Source of the DNA: Desulfovibrio legallii
GTDB taxonomy: Bacteria; Desulfobacterota; Desulfovibrionia; Desulfovibrionales; Desulfovibrionaceae
Direction: 5' to 3'
Assembly: GCF_900102485.1 (NCBI RefSeq)
Contig: NZ_FNBX01000002.1
Location: 1 to 24,099, forward strand
Length of the DNA: 24,099 bases
In this document: one piece after another, positions 22,941-24,099 of the stretch
Layout of the letters: the number at the start of each line of letters is the position of its first letter
Numbering within the stretch: the stretch's first letter is position 1
Made by a program: the position numbers and the translations under genes
The notes under the pieces: generated by a model
Seen by the model: only the letters and a program-made list of their open reading frames with translations
What the model was told of the DNA's origin: nothing
Database searches by the model: none

Positions 22941-23969
22941 ATGTTGGAAACCATCTGGTTTGTGCTTTGGGCACTGTTGTGGGCCGTGTTCTTCATTCTG
23001 GACGGCTTTGACCTGGGCGTGGGTTCGCTCCTGCCCTTCCTGAGCAAAAACGAAACGGAACGCCGCATCATGTACAACGCGGCCGGGCCCTTCTGGGACG
23101 GCAACGAGGTGTGGCTTATCTCCGCCGGCGGCGTGACCTTCGCGGCCTTTCCCAAGACCTATGCGGTTATGTTCAGCGCCTTGTACGCGCCCCTGCTGAT
23201 CCTGCTCTTCGCCCTCATCTTCCGCGCGGTCTCCTTTGAATTCCGCAATAAGGTGGAGCACGACAGCTGGCGCGCCCTGTGGGACGGCGTGCACTTTGTC
23301 GCCAACCTCATCCCCTGCGTGCTGCTGGGCGTGGCCTTTGCCAACCTCTTCATGGGCATCCCCGTGGACACCCAGGGCGTATACCACGGCAACCTGCTGG
23401 GCCTGCTCAACCTTTACGGCCTGGCGGGCGGGGTGTTCTTCCTCTGCATGTTTGTGCTGCACGGGGCCCTGTGGCTGGCCATCAAAAGCCGGGGCGAGCT
23501 GCAGACCCGCGCCATCGCCACGGCCTCCTTCGCCTGGCCCGTCATGCTGGTGCTGCTGGTGGCCTTTTTGGCGCTTTCCGCCCTCTACACCAGGCTTTTT
23601 GACAACTACCTGGCCATGCCCGCCCTGTGGCTGCTGCCCGTGCTGGCCCTGGCCGGACTCATCGGCGCGCGGGTCATGCTCCGCGCCGGCAAGCTCTGGC
23701 TGGCCTGGGGCTGCAGCGCCGTGTTCATCCTGGGCGTAACCTTCTTCGGCGTCATGGGCATGTTCCCAGGCATGATCATCTCCTCCATTGACCCCGCCGC
23801 CACGGTGACGGCCTTCAACGGAGCCTCCAGCCAGCTGACCCTCAAAATCATGCTGGGCGTGGCCCTGGTCATGGTGCCCATCGTGCTGGCCTACCAGTTC
23901 TGGACCTACCGGCTCTTCTCCGCGCCGGTGACGAAGGAGTATGTGGAGGAGGACGAGCACGCCTATTAA
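22941..23969 (+). CDS. cydB: Cytochrome bd quinol oxidase subunit II
   Basis: A 342-residue inner-membrane partner of CydA without heme of its own in most members. The N-terminal signature FFILDGFDLGVG is present, followed by NAAGPFWDGNEVWLI, typical of the family. Eight to nine hydrophobic helices are visible. The C-terminal end is acidic (YVEEDEHAY). Its ribosome binding site GGAGGTG lies inside the last codons of cydA, and the ATG comes three bases after the cydA stop codon, so the two are translated from one message. No cydX-like small gene or cydDC assembly genes follow before the window ends. Confidence 0.96.
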   Translation: MLETIWFVLWALLWAVFFILDGFDLGVGSLLPFLSKNETERRIMYNAAGPFWDGNEVWLISAGGVTFAAFPKTYAVMFSALYAPLLILLFALIFRAVSFEFRNKVEHDSWRALWDGVHFVANLIPCVLLGVAFANLFMGIPVDTQGVYHGNLLGLLNLYGLAGGVFFLCMFVLHGALWLAIKSRGELQTRAIATASFAWPVMLVLLVAFLALSALYTRLFDNYLAMPALWLLPVLALAGLIGARVMLRAGKLWLAWGCSAVFILGVTFFGVMGMFPGMIISSIDPAATVTAFNGASSQLTLKIMLGVALVMVPIVLAYQFWTYRLFSAPVTKEYVEEDEHAY

Positions 23970-24037
23970 ATACTACTTATATCCCGGTCGGCGGGGCGCG
24001 GCGTCTTTTGCCCCCTGACTGCGTCAACGGCCCCTTT

Positions 24038-24090
24038 CCGGGCGGGTCTGTACCAGAAGAGTACTATCCCCGCCCGGGCGGGGCCGTTTC
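24038..24090 (+). terminator. Probable cydAB terminator
   Basis: Two alternative hairpins share one arm. CCGGGCGGG (24038-24046) can pair with CCCGCCCGG (24069-24077). The latter is also part of a perfect 16-bp palindrome, CCCCGCCCGGGCGGGG (24068-24083), followed by CCGTTTCC. The T-tract is weak, so this is a moderate call. Confidence 0.55.
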
Positions 24091-24099
24091 CTTGTCAGG

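Noticed and set aside
21639..23960. Minus-strand open frame of 773 residues opposite cydAB
   Set aside because: It is a shadow of two well-supported membrane protein genes, His/Gln/Gly-rich with no domain.

Overview
The window is GC-rich DNA with very short intergenic spaces except where repeats sit. Its gene content points to a Desulfovibrio-type sulfate reducer (Desulfobacterota, Gram-negative). The markers are a porin of the Desulfovibrio outer-membrane type, a Fur box of the TTGAAAAT-N-ATTTTCAA type, cytochrome bd oxidase, a Thermoanaerobacter-like NADP secondary alcohol dehydrogenase and MobA. The genus is inferred from this content, because no rRNA or tRNA gene is present.

Layout. Positions 1-7413 hold the 3' part of a giant VCBS/RTX type I-secreted adhesin whose start lies outside the window. 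Positions 7413-8216 hold a DinJ/RelB-like antitoxin and a YoeB toxin, bracketed by two identical 65-bp copies of the adhesin terminator. An outer-membrane porin follows (8379-9911). Next is a small + strand cluster: an uncharacterised helical protein, an exported EF-hand/Met-rich protein and a SlyX-like protein (10341-11444). Then come mobA (11833-12486) and a small acidic beta-rich protein (12591-12866). A secondary alcohol dehydrogenase lies on the minus strand (13103-14158), and a feoA-type gene on the plus strand (14811-15047). Converging on feoA is a minus-strand operon of feoB followed by an overlapping membrane diguanylate cyclase, driven by a promoter with a clear Fur box. htpG (minus) and cydAB (plus) are divergent and close the window.

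How the genes work together. The strongest functional link is feoB-dgc. Ferrous iron import and c-di-GMP synthesis appear to share one Fur-controlled transcript, while the feoA-type gene stands apart on the other strand. cydAB should give the anaerobe an oxygen-consuming quinol oxidase. The adhesin and the c-di-GMP enzyme both belong to surface-attachment biology, but nothing in the window links them directly.

The most unusual content is non-coding. A roughly 145-bp three-hairpin repeat occurs three times, always just downstream of a plus-strand gene and always followed by a terminator. A second, G-rich palindromic family lies just after slyX and htpG; one copy carries an internal A-A-B-B tandem duplication. 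The toxin-antitoxin cassette is framed by duplicated terminators. Several short tandem repeats (15, 22, 23, 25 and 38 bp) occupy the remaining gaps.
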